Below, piece after piece: positions 6,947 to 14,465 of a stretch of DNA of 34,925 nucleotides. The notes beneath the pieces are model-generated. The model did no database searches. It was given only the letters and a program-made list of their open reading frames with translations, and was not told where the DNA came from. The stretch is from Nocardia transvalensis NBRC 15921 (GTDB lineage: Bacteria; Actinomycetota; Actinomycetes; Mycobacteriales; Mycobacteriaceae): NCBI RefSeq assembly GCF_000308875.1, contig NZ_BAGL01000079.1, positions 1 to 34,925 of the forward strand, written 5' to 3'. The stretch's first letter is position 1. Each line of letters starts with the position of its first letter. A program made the position numbers and the translations under genes.

Positions 6947-7582
6947 TCAGGCCGGACGCGTGGCGGCGTCCATTTCGGTTTCGGCCCAGGCGGTGATCAT
7001 GCGGGCGGTCATCTCGATCGCCTCCTTCCGCTGCGCACTTCCGGCGTCGAGTTCGGAGGCGCGCAGCAGGGTGGCGAATCCGGTATTGATCAACACGAAG
7101 GTCATCACGTCGTACTTGTGATCGTCACCGGGCCCGAGCATCTGGATGACCAGCACCTTGACCAGCAGACGCAGGCGCGGCTCGAGTTCGGGCAGCCCGC
7201 TGCTGTAGAAATGCACCCCGCTCGACAGTGCCCGGATCAGCGGCGCGTTGTCGACCAGCTCCTCGTCGATGGCCTCCAGGATGCCGGTGACCAGCTCCTT
7301 GACCGAGCCGCCGGACCGGCCGAACAGCCGTTGCGTGAACCGCTCCTCGACGCGCCGCACCAACCGATCGATCAGTTCCTCGATGATGACCGACCGGTCG
7401 GAGAAGTACCGGTACACCGTGCCGACGCTGACCCCGGCCGTCGCCGCGATCCGGTTGGTCGAGGTCTCCTCGATCCCCCGCTCGCCGAACAGCCGCGCGG
7501 CGGTGTCGAGGATGTGTTCCCGGGTCGCCCTGGCGCGATCCTGTGTCGGCCGGCGCCGCTGTCCCCCTGCTTTCGACGGCAT
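6947..7582 (-). CDS. TetR/AcrR family transcriptional regulator
   Basis: A 211-residue regulator with a basic N-terminal tail and a TetR helix-turn-helix at about residues 41-60 (TSTNRIAATAGVSVGTVYRYF). The C-terminal half resembles the common TetR ligand domain of mycobacterial regulators. ATG 7582 is chosen because CAGGAGG lies just upstream; the frame is open far upstream but has no family sequence there. It precedes the HSL-type esterase in the same direction, with a 160-bp gap holding a perfect palindrome, so the esterase is its likeliest target. A separate dyad, 7606-7624, lies in its own leader. Confidence 0.88.
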   Translation of the reverse strand: MPSKAGGQRRRPTQDRARATREHILDTAARLFGERGIEETSTNRIAATAGVSVGTVYRYFSDRSVIIEELIDRLVRRVEERFTQRLFGRSGGSVKELVTGILEAIDEELVDNAPLIRALSSGVHFYSSGLPELEPRLRLLVKVLVIQMLGPGDDHKYDVMTFVLINTGFATLLRASELDAGSAQRKEAIEMTARMITAWAETEMDAATRPA

Positions 7583-7605
7583 CCGTACCTCCTGCCCGCT
7601 GACCT

Positions 7606-7624
7606 GCCGACGATCACCGTCGGC
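7606..7624. promoter_or_regulatory. Perfect dyad in the leader of the TetR gene
   Basis: GCCGACG and CGTCGGC are 7-bp arms around ATCAC, 24 bp before the TetR start at 7582. It could be a terminator hairpin for the inhibitor gene at 7725 or an operator; its sequence differs from the 6820-6835 palindrome. Confidence 0.35.
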
Positions 7625-7650
7625 CCACAGTAACCCGGCCCTTCTCGCTC

Positions 7651-7667
7651 CCGGCCGGATCCGCCGG
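7651..7667. terminator. Hairpin downstream of protease inhibitor gene
   Basis: CCGGC and GCCGG arms enclose CGGATCC, about 60 nt after the inhibitor stop in its direction. There is no T tract, so the call rests on position and GC content. Confidence 0.3.
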
Positions 7668-7724
7668 TGGACTGGAGGCTTCGCAAGCGATCCCCCGCGC
7701 GCGCCGTATGCCGTCACAGCGGGA

Positions 7725-8003
7725 CTACTCGACCACCTCGACGTCGACCACGCGGGTGGCGGCGGGAGCGGACTCCCACGGCCGGCGCAGCACGAATTCG
7801 AGGCGGTAGCGCCCCGGCGCGGTGGCGCGCAGTGAGAAATGCTGTGCGCCACCGTCTCCCGGTTGCCCGCCGGGCGCGGGGGTGAAGACCGCGCCCGTCA
7901 GTTCGAGGCCGGCGGGCAGCGCCGGGCTGTACCACCGGTAGCCGGTGGTGGGCGTCGAGGCCAGGTCGACGTCGACGGTGTGGCCCACTTCCGTGGTGAT
8001 CAT
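7725..8003 (-). CDS. Chagasin-like (I42 family) cysteine protease inhibitor
   Basis: A 92-residue protein carrying all three loops by which chagasin-type inhibitors plug papain-like proteases: STPTTGYRW (residues 16-24, equivalent to NPTTGY), GDGGAQHF (49-56, the GxGG loop) and RRPWES (73-78, the RPW loop). It consists of the immunoglobulin-like domain alone, slightly shorter than chagasin. No signal peptide or lipobox is visible, so it should be cytoplasmic unless exported by an unusual route. ATG 8003 has GGGAG ten bases upstream. It lies 28 nt downstream of a papain-like protease gene on the same strand, and inhibition of that protease is the obvious inference. The pairing itself has not been shown by anything in the sequence beyond adjacency and family knowledge. 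Confidence 0.85.
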   Translation of the reverse strand: MITTEVGHTVDVDLASTPTTGYRWYSPALPAGLELTGAVFTPAPGGQPGDGGAQHFSLRATAPGRYRLEFVLRRPWESAPAATRVVDVEVVE

Positions 8004-8031
8004 CGGATCGGTTCTCCCTTCCGTCGCCGGT

Positions 8032-9723
8032 TCATCCGAACCACTTGTGGAACATGACCGAATCGGTCCCCCCGGCGAAGCAGTCCAGCCGGCCGGGCGC
8101 CCAGGACGCGACGCCGACCCCCGAGCCGAGCTGCCCGCCCAGACTCTCCTCGCCCTGCCAGGTCGAACCGTCCCACCACCGGTGCGACATGCGGAAGTCC
8201 ACGCCCGGATAGAAGAGGTCGATGCGGTCGGGCCCCCAGGAGACCGCCCCCGGATCGCCCGCCGCGTAGCCACCGAGATTCTCCCACTCGCTCCACGTCG
8301 ACCCGTTCCACCACGTGCGATGGAGGCGGCTGTCGGCGCCCTTGACGAAGACGTCGAGACGGTCGGAGGACCAGGACGTCACCGCCGGCGCGGAGTCGAG
8401 GACGCCGCCGAGACTCTCCCACCCGGCCCAGTGGCCGCCGTCCCACCACAGATGCCACAGCGCCGAATCCATACCGCGCGCGAAGACGTCGATCCGGTCG
8501 GGGCCCCGGCTGACCGCCGCGGGATCGGAGGACAGCACCCCGCCCAGCGCCGCCCAGCCGCTCCAACCGCCCTGGTACCACTTGTGATACAGCTGACGGT
8601 CGTACCCCGCGGCGAAGACGTCGAGCCGCCCCGAACCCCACGAGCAGATCGCCGGGCCGCCCTGCAGGCCGCCGCCCAGCGACTCCCACCCGCCCCACCG
8701 CGCACCGTCCCACCAGCGATGGTGCGCCGCCGAATCCGTGCCGCGCGCAACGACATCGATGCGGTCGGGCCCCCAGGAGACGGCGCTCGGCTTGGCGGTC
8801 AGCACGCCGCCGAGGGTCTCCCAGCCGTTCCAGCCGGCGGCGGGCAGCCGCACATCGCTCGCGGTGGCGAAGGAGTAGGCGTCGAAGTTGCAGTCGCCGT
8901 AGGCGATCTTGAAGTAACCGGCCATCCCCCAGCCCGCGCCCCAGGAGTTCTTCGCTATCCAGCACTGCTCGGCGTCCGAGTACCCGATCACCTCGACGCA
9001 GTGCCCGCCCAGCCGCTTCCCGCTGACGTGGTGGTACACCCCGGTCGAGTAGAAGTAGAAGTCGTCGTAGACGTCGAAGGACGCCGCGCACGGGCCGACC
9101 TGCGACAGGTAGCGCTTGCGGGCCGCGATATCGGTGATCAGCCCGTGCTTCCCGATGGACACCTGGGTCGCGACGCGGTCGGGAGTCGGCCGTGCATACG
9201 GCCGCCAGAGGTTGGTCGCCGGGTCGATCTGCGGCGGCGTGTCGAAGGCGGCGGCGTAGCGCAGCGCGGCGTCCCCGACCACGCCGCGCAGGCGGATCTG
9301 CTCCAGGCAGGCGTCGGCGTTCCAGCCGCCGCAACTGGCGCCGTGACTGGAGTTGAAATGCGAATCCGCCTCCGACAGGTCCAGCAGCTGGCCGTGTTCG
9401 ATGGAGGCCATCGACTCGACCACCGCCGTACAGGCGAACGAGACGCAGGACCCGCAGTGCTGCTGGTCCTTGACCGAGGTGACGTGGTTGCCGCCGCGAT
9501 CGCGCCAGTCCACCGCGGGCGCGAAATCCGTTGCGGCGACCGCGGACACGGACGCCGACGGCGGCGCCGCGGCCAGCGCCCGGTCCTCCGCGGTGAGCAG
9601 GACGCCGAGCAACGCCATCTTCGCGGCGTCGTTCAGCAGCGACTGCGGAGTTTCGCGGGCCACCCACCGAGCCGACGAATCTCGCAGATCCGAATTCAGC
9701 TGGTCCGTATCGACTATGGCCAT
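8032..9723 (-). CDS. Papain-like cysteine protease (C1) fused to PLL-type lectin repeats
   Basis: A 563-residue two-part protein. Residues about 66-290 form a C1 peptidase: oxyanion Gln87 and catalytic Cys93 in DQQHCGSC, His241 in GGHCVEVIGY and Asn259 in KNSWGAGWG. The residue after the catalytic cysteine is Val instead of the usual Trp. The preceding 65 residues may be a short propeptide. From about residue 297 come six repeats of roughly 44-47 residues, each with W-E-x-LGG, a S-W-G-x-D-R-I-D-V-F strand and a W-W-D-G-x-W strand. These are blades of the PLL-type fucose-binding lectins known from Photorhabdus. No signal peptide or membrane segment is visible. ATG 9723 is preferred, with GGGGAAG upstream, over a TTG at 9744. 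An I42 inhibitor gene follows 28 nt later. Confidence 0.88.
   Translation of the reverse strand: MAIVDTDQLNSDLRDSSARWVARETPQSLLNDAAKMALLGVLLTAEDRALAAAPPSASVSAVAATDFAPAVDWRDRGGNHVTSVKDQQHCGSCVSFACTAVVESMASIEHGQLLDLSEADSHFNSSHGASCGGWNADACLEQIRLRGVVGDAALRYAAAFDTPPQIDPATNLWRPYARPTPDRVATQVSIGKHGLITDIAARKRYLSQVGPCAASFDVYDDFYFYSTGVYHHVSGKRLGGHCVEVIGYSDAEQCWIAKNSWGAGWGMAGYFKIAYGDCNFDAYSFATASDVRLPAAGWNGWETLGGVLTAKPSAVSWGPDRIDVVARGTDSAAHHRWWDGARWGGWESLGGGLQGGPAICSWGSGRLDVFAAGYDRQLYHKWYQGGWSGWAALGGVLSSDPAAVSRGPDRIDVFARGMDSALWHLWWDGGHWAGWESLGGVLDSAPAVTSWSSDRLDVFVKGADSRLHRTWWNGSTWSEWENLGGYAAGDPGAVSWGPDRIDLFYPGVDFRMSHRWWDGSTWQGEESLGGQLGSGVGVASWAPGRLDCFAGGTDSVMFHKWFG
8035..8836 (-). repeat. Six tandem PLL-type lectin blades within the protease
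   Basis: At the protein level there are six copies of a blade with the pattern LGG, a variable strand, S-W/R-G-P-D-R-I/L-D-V/L-F, G-x-D-S, then H-x-W-W-D-G. PLL lectins have seven-bladed propellers; I can align only six here, so the seventh blade may be degenerate or supplied by the linker at residues 285-297. The DNA copies have diverged and are not near-identical. Confidence 0.8.
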
Positions 9724-9833
9724 GAGAGCTTCCCCGGAAAGCAACCGTTCCCGATCCGCGGCCCAGTATCCGCCCGGCGCTCGGCCGCGTATAGAGACCG
9801 ACGACCCTTGTGACCTGCTGGATACGTCGAGAG

Positions 9834-9851
9834 TTCGGCCCGGCAGCCGAA
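9834..9851. terminator. Hairpin immediately after the MFS gene
   Basis: TTCGGC and GCCGAA are perfect 6-bp arms around CCGGCA, one base past the MFS stop codon. It would end transcription of the glutaminase-MFS unit before the protease gene. There is no T tract. The rest of 9724-9852 shows no gene. Confidence 0.45.
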
Positions 9852-9852
9852 A

Positions 9853-11484
9853 TCAGGCGTCGGCGGATTCCGGGTCGGGGATTTCCTCGGGGCGGTAGTC
9901 GGGGAGGCGACCGGCGGGAATTATGGCGGTGGCGCTGACCGCGGCGAGAATGAGGAGACCGAATTTGAGGGTGTCGAGGCGGGCGTCCTCGTTCACGGAG
10001 ACGGCGGCGTCGATCTCGGTGGGGGTGGCGCCCTTGCCCTCCAGGGTTTCGCGCAGCTGGTCGTTGGCGACGAAGTCGGCGTTGTCGAGACCGGCGCGGT
10101 CGATGATCGATTGCGGCACGTCGTCGTGGGCGGCGAGCGCATTGCCCAGTGTGAAGCTGAGAATGGTGACCAGCAGCGCGCCCGCGACCGCGGTGCCGAC
10201 GGCCGAGGCCAGGTTCTGCGTCGTGCCGCGCACGGAACCGACATCGCCCGCAAGGGTTTTCGGGACGGCGGTGACGAGCACGTTGAAGACGAGGGTGACC
10301 AGCGCGCCCTGGCCGATGCCGAAGGCGATCAGCCCGGCGATGGTGGGCAGCGTCTCCCAGTTGTTGCTGACGACATAGGACAGCCACACCAGCGCGGCGG
10401 TGGTGAGCCCGAAGGCGGCCATCCCGAGCGCCCGGGGACTGAAGCGCCCGTAGAGGCGGACGACGAGGGTCGCGGTGACGAACACCGTCAGGTTGAACGG
10501 CATCATCGCCAGCGAGGTGTCGAAAGGCGTGCGCCCCTGCACGATCTGGATGTAGAGCGGGACCGTGAAGTTCAGCGCGGCCTCGAGCGCGACGACGATG
10601 AACATCGCGTAGACCGCCGCCCGCTCACTGGACCGGCCCAGCACCGACAGGTCGACCAGCGGCACCCGGCCCGTCCGGACGCGGCGCCGGGTCCAGAGGA
10701 AGAACGCCTGCCCCAGTACGACTCCGGCCACGATCAGCACCGGCGCGGGCGAGACGCCCACCACCTCGAACGGCGCCGAATCGTCGGCGAAGAACACGCC
10801 CCAGGAGTTGAGGTTGTTGAAGCCGAGCGTCAGCACCACGACGGCGGCGCCGATCAGCACCGCACCCACCAGGTCGATCGCGATCCCGGCGTCGCCGCGG
10901 TCGGAGCGCAGGGTGAAGCTGAAGGCGAAGACGATCACCGCGAGGACGACGACGATCGCGAAGACCGGGCGCCAGCCCACCAGCGTGCCGAGCGCACCGC
11001 CGATGAGGAAGGCGCTCACCCCCGACAGCGCCCGCGCCGAACCCAGCGATCCGATGGCCGTCGCCTGCTGGGCGCCGTGGTAGTTCTCGGCGATGAGCGC
11101 GACCAGCGACGGGACGATGATGGCGGCCGACGCGCCGGTGACCGCCTGGGCGGTGATGGCCCAGCCGATGGACGGCGACATCGCCATCAGCGCGGCCGCG
11201 GCCCCGAAGGTGGCGACCACGAAGCGGAAGATCAGCACCCAGCCGATCCGCTGACCCAGTTTGGCGCCGACCATGACCAGGGCCGCGACGGCGAGCCCGT
11301 AGACCACGATGGTCGAACTCACCACCGTGGGCGCGACGCCGAAGTCGTCGACCATGCCGCCGAGCGAGACCGGCAGCGCGGCGACGTTGAACGACATCAG
11401 CACCTGTCCGAGAAACAATCCCACCATCGGCAGCCAGGACCGGCGCTCGTCCGCCGCCGGTCCCGTGGTGACCCCTGTCGTCAC
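9853..11484 (-). CDS. MFS transporter, DHA2-type drug:proton antiporter family
   Basis: A 543-residue integral membrane protein with about 14 hydrophobic segments, the DHA2 layout. The first begins near residue 18 (WLPMVGLFLGQVLMSF), and a segment corresponding to motif C is visible as GSARALSGVSAFLIGGALG. A long soluble stretch rich in charged residues lies between the last two helices (about residues 445-510). DHA2 exporters expel drugs and other amphipathic compounds by proton exchange. The start is GTG 11484, sharing GTGA with the glutaminase stop, so translation is coupled. This pairing with a glutaminase is odd for a drug exporter and could indicate export of an amino acid or amide product. 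The substrate is not readable. Confidence 0.87.
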   Translation of the reverse strand: MTTGVTTGPAADERRSWLPMVGLFLGQVLMSFNVAALPVSLGGMVDDFGVAPTVVSSTIVVYGLAVAALVMVGAKLGQRIGWVLIFRFVVATFGAAAALMAMSPSIGWAITAQAVTGASAAIIVPSLVALIAENYHGAQQATAIGSLGSARALSGVSAFLIGGALGTLVGWRPVFAIVVVLAVIVFAFSFTLRSDRGDAGIAIDLVGAVLIGAAVVVLTLGFNNLNSWGVFFADDSAPFEVVGVSPAPVLIVAGVVLGQAFFLWTRRRVRTGRVPLVDLSVLGRSSERAAVYAMFIVVALEAALNFTVPLYIQIVQGRTPFDTSLAMMPFNLTVFVTATLVVRLYGRFSPRALGMAAFGLTTAALVWLSYVVSNNWETLPTIAGLIAFGIGQGALVTLVFNVLVTAVPKTLAGDVGSVRGTTQNLASAVGTAVAGALLVTILSFTLGNALAAHDDVPQSIIDRAGLDNADFVANDQLRETLEGKGATPTEIDAAVSVNEDARLDTLKFGLLILAAVSATAIIPAGRLPDYRPEEIPDPESADA

Positions 11485-12497
11485 GCGGCACCGCTCCCCT
11501 GCGTAGTCGGGTGTACCTCGGAGGCGAAGACGTTCAGGCCGAGCGTGCGGGACAGATAGGCGACGGCCCGCTGGCCGCGCACGCTGTTGCCGGCGGAATC
11601 CAGTGGCGGCGAGAAGGTTCCGATCGCCCCCTTACCGGGCGCGACGGCGACGATGCCGCCGGAGACCCCCGATTTCGCGGGCAGGCCGATTTCGAACAGC
11701 CATTCCCCGGAGCGCTCGTACATTCCGGTCGCGGCCAGCACCGACAGCGTGTCCCGGCACACCGCGGGGGTGACGACCTGCGCACCAGTCACCGGGTTGA
11801 CGCCGCCGTCGGCGAGCGTGGCGCCCATGACGGCGAGGTCGCGCGCGCTGACCCGTAGCGAGCACTGCCGGGTGTAGACGTCGACGACCTCGATCGGATC
11901 GATATCGATGCGGCCGTAACTCGCCAGCAATTCGGCCAGAGCGCGGTTGCGCCGGTTGGTCTCGCTCTCGGAGCGGAAGACGGCGAGGTCGAGTTCGAGC
12001 GGGCGGCCGGCGAAGCGGGACAGTCCCGTCCGGATCCGCTCCCACCGCTCGTCCGCGGATCCGGCGGGCATGAGGGCGGTCGTCGCCAGGGCGCCGGCGT
12101 TGACCATCGGGTTCATCGGGTGGCCGTCGTTGAGTTCGACCGCGATCACCGAGTCGAAGGCGAGCCCGGTGTTGTTGACGCCCACGCGATCTCGCACGAC
12201 CTCGTGCCCGAGTTCGTCGCAGACCAGCGCGTATACGAAAGCCTTCGAGATGGATTGGACCGTGAACTCGGCCTCGGCCGCACCGGCGAGGTGCATATCG
12301 CCGGCCACCTCGGTGACCGCGATCCCGAACCCTCCGGGATCGGCCGCGGCCAGGACGGGAATGTAGTCGGCGACCACGCCGGCGGACTGGTCGCGGTAGC
12401 GCTCGTAGGCGGCGCGGACCAGCGATTCGACACGACCCCAGGCGGGCAGGCGGCCGGTCGACACGGCCTGCTCGATACCCGCCACATCGGTGTCCAC
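11481..12497 (-). CDS. glsA: Glutaminase (GlsA family)
   Basis: A 338-residue serine-dependent glutaminase, converting L-glutamine to glutamate and ammonia. The beta-lactamase-like catalytic pair Ser82-x-x-Lys85 lies in TVQSISKAF, followed by NPMVNAGA (about residues 128-135), VYTRQCS and GLPAKSGVSGG, all typical of the family. The length matches a catalytic domain with no added STAS or cyclic-nucleotide domain. GTG 12497 has GGGAGG upstream. The stop overlaps the GTG of an MFS exporter gene by four bases (GTGA). padR lies 69 bp upstream on the same strand, so all three may form one transcript. In enteric bacteria glutaminase with a glutamate/GABA or glutamine transporter gives acid resistance; whether this pair has such a role is speculation. 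Confidence 0.92.
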   Translation of the reverse strand: MDTDVAGIEQAVSTGRLPAWGRVESLVRAAYERYRDQSAGVVADYIPVLAAADPGGFGIAVTEVAGDMHLAGAAEAEFTVQSISKAFVYALVCDELGHEVVRDRVGVNNTGLAFDSVIAVELNDGHPMNPMVNAGALATTALMPAGSADERWERIRTGLSRFAGRPLELDLAVFRSESETNRRNRALAELLASYGRIDIDPIEVVDVYTRQCSLRVSARDLAVMGATLADGGVNPVTGAQVVTPAVCRDTLSVLAATGMYERSGEWLFEIGLPAKSGVSGGIVAVAPGKGAIGTFSPPLDSAGNSVRGQRAVAYLSRTLGLNVFASEVHPTTQGSGAA

Positions 12498-12566
12498 TCG
12501 GTCCTCCCGGCTCCGCCGCTGTCACCTTCGACCCCTGTAGCAAACGCTAGGTTATCAAGGATCGAA

Positions 12567-13091
12567 CTATTCCTGCCGCTTGCGTTGCTCCGCGAGCGCC
12601 CAGCGTGCCCAGTCCCGCACGGACTCGTAGGAGAAGACCCCGAATTTGGCGGCGTAGGCGCCCGCCGGGGAGTCCTCGCCGTCGGCGGTGAGGCTCTCGT
12701 AGGTTTCGGTGAGTTCGGCGAGCATATCGACGGCATGTTTCTCGACCCCCTCGAGCGCGCGCGTCGCATCGGCGGGATCGAGCCGGCCGACCAGGAACAT
12801 CCACAGCAGCACGGGATTTCGCACCGTTCCGGGCTCCGGGCCGCGCAACAGCCACCCGCGCAGTTCGGTATGCCCGGGGCCGGTCAGGGCGTACACCCGT
12901 TTACCGCGCGAGCCCTCCTCGACGACCTCGATCAACCCCTCGTCGGTCAGTTTGCGCAGCTCCGGATAGATCTGACTGTGCTTGGCACTCCACGCGTACC
13001 GGCCGATGCCCTCGGCGAAACGCTGCGTGAGGTCGTATCCGGTGGCCGGACGGTCCCGCAGCAGCCCGAGCAGCGCGTAGCGAATCGACAT
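12567..13091 (-). CDS. PadR family transcriptional regulator
   Basis: A 174-residue PadR protein with an N-terminal winged helix (IRYALLGLLRDRPATGYDL, SQIYPELRKLTDEGLIE, then the KRVYALTGPGHTEL wing) and a helical C-terminal dimerisation region of the Vir_act_alpha_C type from about residue 90. ATG 13091 begins directly with the family's M-S-I-R-Y-A-L-L. It diverges from the carotenoid oxygenase gene across 57 bp that contain a PadR-consensus operator, so it should repress that operon and itself. On its other side it runs into glutaminase and the MFS exporter in the same direction, which could place those genes in its regulon as well. Confidence 0.92.
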   Translation of the reverse strand: MSIRYALLGLLRDRPATGYDLTQRFAEGIGRYAWSAKHSQIYPELRKLTDEGLIEVVEEGSRGKRVYALTGPGHTELRGWLLRGPEPGTVRNPVLLWMFLVGRLDPADATRALEGVEKHAVDMLAELTETYESLTADGEDSPAGAYAAKFGVFSYESVRDWARWALAEQRKRQE

Positions 13092-13114
13092 GACCGAAGC
13101 CTATCAGTCATCAT

Positions 13115-13138
13115 TGACATGTCAGTTTCGACATGTCA
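13115..13138. promoter_or_regulatory. PadR operator ATGT-N8-ACAT with repeated GACATGTC
   Basis: ATGT (13119-13122) and ACAT (13131-13134) are separated by eight bases, exactly the consensus reported for PadR. Two GACATGTC palindromes (13116-13123, 13130-13137) overlap it, the first extended to TGACATGTCA. A TTGACA at 13114-13119 could be the -35 of the oxygenase promoter and would be covered by the repressor. Confidence 0.75.
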
Positions 13139-13148
13139 CCTTTTACTC

Positions 13149-14465
13149 ATGACAAGTGCGGAAACCACCTACCACCTGGCGCCGGTGCCGGACGAGACGG
13201 AGGCGTTCGGCCTCGATGTCACCGGCGCCCTCCCGGCCGAACTGCACGGGCGCTACCTCCGCAACGGCCCGAATCCGCTCCCCGGCGAGCCCGCGAGTCA
13301 CCTGTTCACCGGGCACGGGATGCTGCACGGCATCCGGCTGCGCGACGGGCGGGCCGAGTGGTACCGCAACCGCTGGGTCCGGACGGCGAAACTCACCGGC
13401 GAGCCGCCGGGCGGAGACGGGCGCGACCTCACGCGACACTCGGCGAACACCCACGTCATCGAGCACGGCGGCCACCTGCTCGCACTGTGCGAGGCGGGAT
13501 TCCCGTACCGGATGAGCGGCGAGCTGGACACCCTCGGCCCCTACAACTTCCACGGCCGGCTCACCACGGCGATGACGGCACACCCGAAGACCGATCCGGT
13601 CACCGGCGAGTTGCTGTTCTACGGCTACTCCACGACCGAGCCGTACGTGACCTTCCATATCGCCGATGCCGCGGGCGATCTCGTGCACAGCGAGCCGCTC
13701 GAGGTGCCGGGGCCGACGATGATGCACGATTTCGCCATCACCGAGCACTACGTGCTGTGGCTCGATCTCCCGGCGGTCTTCCGCGCCGGCAGCGCGGGTA
13801 TGCCGTACGGGTGGGACGACAACTACGGCGCGCGGATCGGCGTACTGCCGCGCTCCGGCGGGCCGGTCCGGTGGATCGAGATCGACCCGTGCTACGTCTT
13901 CCACGTCGGCAATGCCCGCGAGGACGCGAGCGGCGCGATCGTGCTGGACGCGGTGCGCTACACCCCCGCCGCCTTCATCGGCGCGTGGCACGCCCCCGGC
14001 GGGGACGACCGCCTGCGCACCCGGGTACACCACGCCACCACGAGCGAACGGGGTGTGCTGCATCGCTGGACCATCGACCCGCGCGCGGGCACCGTGCGCG
14101 AACAGCGACTCGACGACCGCGCCGTCGAATTCCCCACCGTCCGTGACGAAGTCGTCGGCAGGCCCAACCGGTACCTCTACACGATGGGCGGCGCAGGCCT
14201 CGTCAAGTACGACACCGAACGCGGGGCAGCGGCCGAATACGTCGCGGGCGCGGGCGACCATCTCGGCGAGGCGGTATTCGTCCCGGCGGCCGGGGCGTCC
14301 GCCGAGGACGACGGCTGGCTGCTGACCATCGCCACGCCCGGCGACGGGTCCGCGTCCCGGCTGCTGGTGCTGGACGCCACCGACCTGCACGACGTCGCCG
14401 CGGTCCGGCTGCCGCGGCGGGTACCGCGGGGATTCCACGGCTCATGGATCGAGGACGCGAAATGA
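13149..14465 (+). CDS. Carotenoid cleavage oxygenase family protein
   Basis: A 438-residue non-haem iron dioxygenase of the carotenoid/lignostilbene oxygenase family. The four iron-binding histidines are in place: His145 (AHPKTDP), His193 (MMHDFAIT), His252 (YVFHVGN) and His430 (GFHGSW). The N-terminal RYLRNGPNPL and the central D-N-Y-G-A-R are also typical. These enzymes split a conjugated double bond of carotenoids or stilbenoids; lignostilbene-type members act on phenolic stilbenes, and a PadR-type regulator, often responsive to phenolics, makes that option plausible. ATG 13149 is the first start after the operator and has no ribosome binding site, so a leaderless transcript is likely. It overlaps the downstream membrane protein gene by ATGA. 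Confidence 0.93.
   Translation: MTSAETTYHLAPVPDETEAFGLDVTGALPAELHGRYLRNGPNPLPGEPASHLFTGHGMLHGIRLRDGRAEWYRNRWVRTAKLTGEPPGGDGRDLTRHSANTHVIEHGGHLLALCEAGFPYRMSGELDTLGPYNFHGRLTTAMTAHPKTDPVTGELLFYGYSTTEPYVTFHIADAAGDLVHSEPLEVPGPTMMHDFAITEHYVLWLDLPAVFRAGSAGMPYGWDDNYGARIGVLPRSGGPVRWIEIDPCYVFHVGNAREDASGAIVLDAVRYTPAAFIGAWHAPGGDDRLRTRVHHATTSERGVLHRWTIDPRAGTVREQRLDDRAVEFPTVRDEVVGRPNRYLYTMGGAGLVKYDTERGAAAEYVAGAGDHLGEAVFVPAAGASAEDDGWLLTIATPGDGSASRLLVLDATDLHDVAAVRLPRRVPRGFHGSWIEDAK

Noticed and set aside
7725..8273. A longer inhibitor starting inside the protease gene
   Set aside because: The first 90 residues have no inhibitor features; the I42 domain is complete from ATG 8003.
8000..10387. A long - strand frame overlapping the lectin-protease and MFS genes
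   Set aside because: It is out of frame with both, is arginine-rich without domains, and covers genes with clear catalytic motifs.
12120..13148. Upstream extension of the carotenoid oxygenase frame through the glutaminase and padR genes
   Set aside because: The family sequence begins at ATG 13149, and the extension is antisense to two well-supported genes and crosses the PadR operator.
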